In this document: positions 61,231 to 63,853 of the stretch, piece after piece
Numbering within the stretch: position 1 is the stretch's first letter
Layout: every line of letters begins with the position of its first letter
From: UBA6382 sp963617965
Lineage (GTDB): Bacteria; Bacteroidota; Bacteroidia; Bacteroidales; Bacteroidaceae
DNA length: 63,853 bases
Reading direction: 5' to 3'
Assembly (NCBI GenBank): GCA_963617965.1
Contig: CAVEQO010000010.1
Coordinates: 1 to 63,853 of the forward strand
The notes under the pieces: generated by a model
Database searches by the model: none
What the model was told of the DNA's origin: nothing
What the model saw: only the letters and a program-made list of their open reading frames with translations
Position numbers and translations under genes: made by a program

Positions 61231-63159
61231 ATGGGAAAGATTATTGGAATTGACCTCGGAACAACGAATTCGTGTGTTGCCGTATACGAAGGCAACGAAC
61301 CCGTTGTGATAGCGAACAGCGAAGGCAAGCGCACTACGCCTTCGGTAGTTGGATTTGCCAAGGACGGCGAGCGTAAGATAGGCGACCCCGCCAAACGCCA
61401 GGCTATCACAAACCCCAAAAACACCATCTACTCGATCAAGAGGTTCATGGGCGAAACCTACGAACAGTGTGCCAAGGAGGTTACCCGCATGCCGTTTTCG
61501 GTGGTAAACGAGGGGGGCTTCCCCCGCGTGGACATTGAGGGGCGCAAATACACACCGCAGGAAATCTCGGCGATGATACTTCAGAAGATGAAGAAAACCG
61601 CCGAAGACTACCTCGGACAGGAAGTGACCGAAGCCGTCATCACCGTGCCGGCATATTTCTCCGACTCGCAGCGTCAGGCTACCAAGGAGGCCGGTCAGAT
61701 AGCGGGGCTCAACGTGCGCCGTATCGTCAACGAGCCTACGGCCGCAGCCCTCGCCTATGGTGTTGACAAGGCAAACAAGGACATGAAGATCGCCGTGTTC
61801 GACCTCGGCGGTGGAACTTTCGATATCTCGATACTTGAATTCGGCGGCGGCGTGTTTGAGGTGCTCTCCACCAACGGCGACACCCATCTGGGCGGCGATG
61901 ATTTCGACCAGGTGATCATAGACTGGCTCGTTAGCGGCTTCAAGGCCGACGAGGGGCTTGACCTCTCCAAAGACCCCATGGCCATGCAGCGTCTGAAGGA
62001 AGCTGCCGAAAAAGCCAAGATAGAGCTTTCCAGCACCACTTCCACGGAAATCAACCTGCCGTACATATCGGCTGAGGGAGGAGTGCCCAAGCATCTGGTC
62101 AAGACGCTTACCCGCTCACAGTTCGAGCAGCTCGCCCACAACTTGATACAGGCCTGTCTGCAACCCTGCCAGAACGCCATACGCGATGCCAAGATACAGA
62201 CATCCGACATTGACGAGGTAATCCTCGTGGGCGGATCGAGCCGTATACCGGCCGTGCAGACTCTGGTCAAGAACTATTTCGGCAAGGAGCCGTCGAAAGG
62301 GGTCAACCCCGATGAAGTGGTGGCCGTGGGAGCATCCATTCAGGGAGCGATCCTCAACAAGGAAGAGGGCGTAGGCGACATCGTGTTGCTTGACGTGACA
62401 CCGCTGACCCTCGGCATCGAGACCATGGGCGGCGTGATGACCAAACTCATCGATGCCAACAGCACCATACCGTGCAAGAAGAGCGAGACATTCTCTACCG
62501 CCGCCGACAACCAGACGGCAGTGACCATACACGTGCTGCAGGGCGAACGCCCGATGGCCGCCCAGAACAAGTCCATCGGACAATTCAACCTTGAGGGCAT
62601 CGCACCGGCACGCCGGGGAGTACCACAGATTGAAGTGACATTCGACATTGATGCCAACGGCATTCTCAATGTGTCCGCCAAAGACAAGGCAACGGGCAAG
62701 GAGCAGGCCATACGCATAGAGGCCTCTTCCGGACTCTCCAAAGAGGAAATCGACCGCATGAAAGCCGAAGCTCAGGCCAATGCGGAGGCCGACAAGAAGG
62801 AGCGCGAGGCCATCGACAAGAAGAACCAGGCGGACTCCATGATTTTCCAGACCGAGAACCAGCTCAAGGAGCTTGGCGACAAACTCCCGGCCGACAAGAA
62901 AGGCGCTATAGAAACTGCCCTCCAGCAGCTTAAAGACGCCCACAAGAGTGGAGATACCGCAGCCATCGACACCGCCATAGCCGGTCTCAACCAGGCATGG
63001 CAGGCAGCCTCTGCCGAGATGTACCAGCAGGCCGGAGCGCAGCCGGGTGCCGGAGCGCAGACAGGCGCGGGAACCAATGCCCAGGGCGGAGCGCAAGCCG
63101 GCGGCCAAAGTGACTCCAAGGACGACATTCAGGATGCCGACTTTGAGGAGGTGAAGTAA
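61231..63159 (+). CDS. dnaK: Molecular chaperone DnaK (Hsp70)
   Basis: 642 residues, full length. Phosphate loop IGIDLGTTNSCVAVYEGNE at 4-22, then the VTVPAYFSDSQRQATKEAG and FDLGGGTFDISILE segments, and LVGGSSRIPAVQ. The substrate domain has DVTPLTLGIETMGG, and the tail ends DADFEEVK. The C-terminal linker is rich in Gly, Ala and Gln. Neither dnaJ nor grpE is adjacent. The promoter region carries a sigma-54-like site. Confidence 0.97.
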   Translation: MGKIIGIDLGTTNSCVAVYEGNEPVVIANSEGKRTTPSVVGFAKDGERKIGDPAKRQAITNPKNTIYSIKRFMGETYEQCAKEVTRMPFSVVNEGGFPRVDIEGRKYTPQEISAMILQKMKKTAEDYLGQEVTEAVITVPAYFSDSQRQATKEAGQIAGLNVRRIVNEPTAAALAYGVDKANKDMKIAVFDLGGGTFDISILEFGGGVFEVLSTNGDTHLGGDDFDQVIIDWLVSGFKADEGLDLSKDPMAMQRLKEAAEKAKIELSSTTSTEINLPYISAEGGVPKHLVKTLTRSQFEQLAHNLIQACLQPCQNAIRDAKIQTSDIDEVILVGGSSRIPAVQTLVKNYFGKEPSKGVNPDEVVAVGASIQGAILNKEEGVGDIVLLDVTPLTLGIETMGGVMTKLIDANSTIPCKKSETFSTAADNQTAVTIHVLQGERPMAAQNKSIGQFNLEGIAPARRGVPQIEVTFDIDANGILNVSAKDKATGKEQAIRIEASSGLSKEEIDRMKAEAQANAEADKKEREAIDKKNQADSMIFQTENQLKELGDKLPADKKGAIETALQQLKDAHKSGDTAAIDTAIAGLNQAWQAASAEMYQQAGAQPGAGAQTGAGTNAQGGAQAGGQSDSKDDIQDADFEEVK

Positions 63160-63191
63160 GTACAGACAACTACCGAAAGGTATAAATAATC

Positions 63192-63224
63192 AACTCCGCA
63201 TAGCTCAATGAGTTATGCGGAGTT
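63192..63224 (+). terminator. dnaK terminator
   Basis: AACTCCGCATAGCTC pairs with GAGTTATGCGGAGTT (one mismatch) and a short AAT loop, then TTCTTTTTGG. Confidence 0.85.
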
Positions 63225-63274
63225 TCTTTTTGGTTAAACTCTGTATTTCTTTCGTTGTTTAGGCATAATTATCG

Positions 63275-63282
63275 TACTTTTG
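63275..63282 (+). promoter_or_regulatory. Possible promoter box facing the inverted repeat
   Basis: TACTTTTG matches TAnnTTTG; no gene follows on the plus strand within the window. A transcript from here would run through the perfect inverted repeat at 63345-63412. Confidence 0.4.
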
Positions 63283-63345
63283 CACCATAAAGTAAACGCA
63301 AAAATAAGTAGACGTGATATAAAAATATAAGTTGAACTCTTTTAA

Positions 63346-63411
63346 CCCAAATCGGTCATTAGGATTTCTCTGTGTCATACGGCAAAGAGAAATCCTAATG
63401 ACCGATTTGGG
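63346..63411. repeat. Perfect long inverted repeat (25-26 base arms, 14-16 base loop)
   Basis: Arm 63346-63370 is exactly complementary to 63387-63411, beginning CCCAAATCGGTCATTAGG; one more inner pair extends it to 26. There is no T-run on either side, so it is unlike the terminators in this window. It may be a mobile-element remnant (MITE- or REP-like) or a structured RNA. It lies between dnaK and the DUF4143-type gene. Confidence 0.8.
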
Positions 63412-63488
63412 ATAAAGCTCGATGCCGACTTCATGAACTGATATTGATAATGAGCGTCACTTTCATAAAGAAGTTGGCGCTCATTGGA

Positions 63489-63853
63489 TTATTGTCTTTT
63501 TGCAGCCAAAGCATCATTCCCCTTAAGCAGGAAATCATGCAAGCTAAGAAGGAGAATGCCATAATCGTCGTAATTGGAGTGTCCTCGGTCGCCCACAATT
63601 ACTATCTTGCGGAAGCCGTCGGGAACATTAAGCAAGGAACTTTCCTCTTGTACCACCTTGTCATGATCAGGCAGCGAGAAGGCCGACTGGATATATAGCC
63701 TTTCATCTGCTCTGTTTACAACAAAGTCTATCTCAAGATTGCTGCGCGTGGTTTTCCCCTCTGCATCGTTCCGAAAAACCTCTACTTGCCCCACATCCAC
63801 GCTGTAGCCCAAACGGCGCAGTTCGTTGTACACCACATTTTCCATTGCGTGCG
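63489..63853 (-). CDS. C-terminal part of a DUF4143-type AAA ATPase (cut by the window edge)
   Basis: At least 121 residues, reading on to the window end without a break. AMENVVYNELRRLGYSVDVGQV, then EIDFVVNR, is the typical C-terminal part of the ATP-binding proteins with DUF4143, which end in a restriction-nuclease-like fold (here Asp-x-Glu-like residues in SNLEIDFVV). The ATPase half would lie beyond the right edge. Such proteins are plentiful in Bacteroidetes genomes, and their function is not known. Confidence 0.75.
   Translation of the reverse strand, partial: HAMENVVYNELRRLGYSVDVGQVEVFRNDAEGKTTRSNLEIDFVVNRADERLYIQSAFSLPDHDKVVQEESSLLNVPDGFRKIVIVGDRGHSNYDDYGILLLSLHDFLLKGNDALAAKRQ

Noticed and set aside
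63346..63411. Invertible promoter (phase variation)
   Set aside because: Only 14-16 bases lie between the arms, too short to hold a promoter, and no recombinase is nearby in the window.
63444..63698. An 84-codon frame on the plus strand at the window end
   Set aside because: It lies antisense to the DUF4143-type gene, whose C-terminal motifs are clear.

Overview
The window looks like a chromosomal segment of a member of the Bacteroidales, most likely a Prevotellaceae-like bacterium. The grounds are: many promoters of the Bacteroidetes type (TTTG, about 19 bases, TAnnTTTG); starts that mostly lack Shine-Dalgarno sequences; the gene order trpBEGDCFA; an argR-GNAT-argG-argC-argD cluster; a FAS1-like lipoprotein with an acidic signal after the lipobox cysteine; a GH109-like exported oxidoreductase-fold enzyme; and an interpain-type C10 protease whose C-terminus resembles a type IX secretion sorting domain. 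No rRNA, CRISPR array or complete insertion sequence was seen. The genus is inference only.

Layout. 1-4.6 kb: the end of a type I restriction-modification locus, with hsdS, a three-gene DUF3791/DUF3990/DUF3791 cassette of ART-like toxin type, and hsdR. It is followed by a frameshifted L,D-transpeptidase relic. 5.4-7.9 kb: a metal-efflux permease fused to a heavy-metal-binding domain, then mnmA. 8.2-12.9 kb: arginine genes headed by the repressor argR and closed by a two-way terminator. 13-27 kb, minus strand: an AddB/AddA helicase-nuclease pair, a FAS1-like lipoprotein, a GH109-like enzyme and a large Dna2-like nuclease-helicase. 27.1-33.4 kb: a phosphoribosyltransferase-like protein with a cytosine permease and a PatB-type lyase, then an aminopeptidase P and an exported PepC-like cysteine peptidase. 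33.7-39.8 kb: recJ-recQ, tRNA-Phe, a Nudix hydrolase, a YjjG-type phosphatase and trmN6.

39.9-46.7 kb is the complete tryptophan operon. Its 5' leader carries a 20-codon open frame with three consecutive Trp codons, then a strong intrinsic terminator just before trpB, a textbook arrangement for ribosome-mediated attenuation. comF follows. 47.7-51.6 kb holds two exported proteins, Omp28-like and C10 protease, with matching C-terminal tails. 51.6-54.7 kb has terC, a YjbR-type gene, and an XRE regulator preceded by an unusual AT-rich region with eight same-strand GTTTTA motifs. 54.7-61 kb has holA, AMP nucleosidase, a small HsdR-N-type nuclease domain, an AraC regulator, pta-ackA and a WbuC cupin. 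61.2-63.2 kb is dnaK, behind a sequence resembling a sigma-54 promoter. The window ends with a perfect 26-base inverted repeat and the C-terminal part of a DUF4143-type ATPase.

The best candidates for something not routinely annotated are the DUF3791/DUF3990/DUF3791 cassette inside the restriction locus, the trp leader, and the GTTTTA array with a possible unannotated plus-strand transcript.
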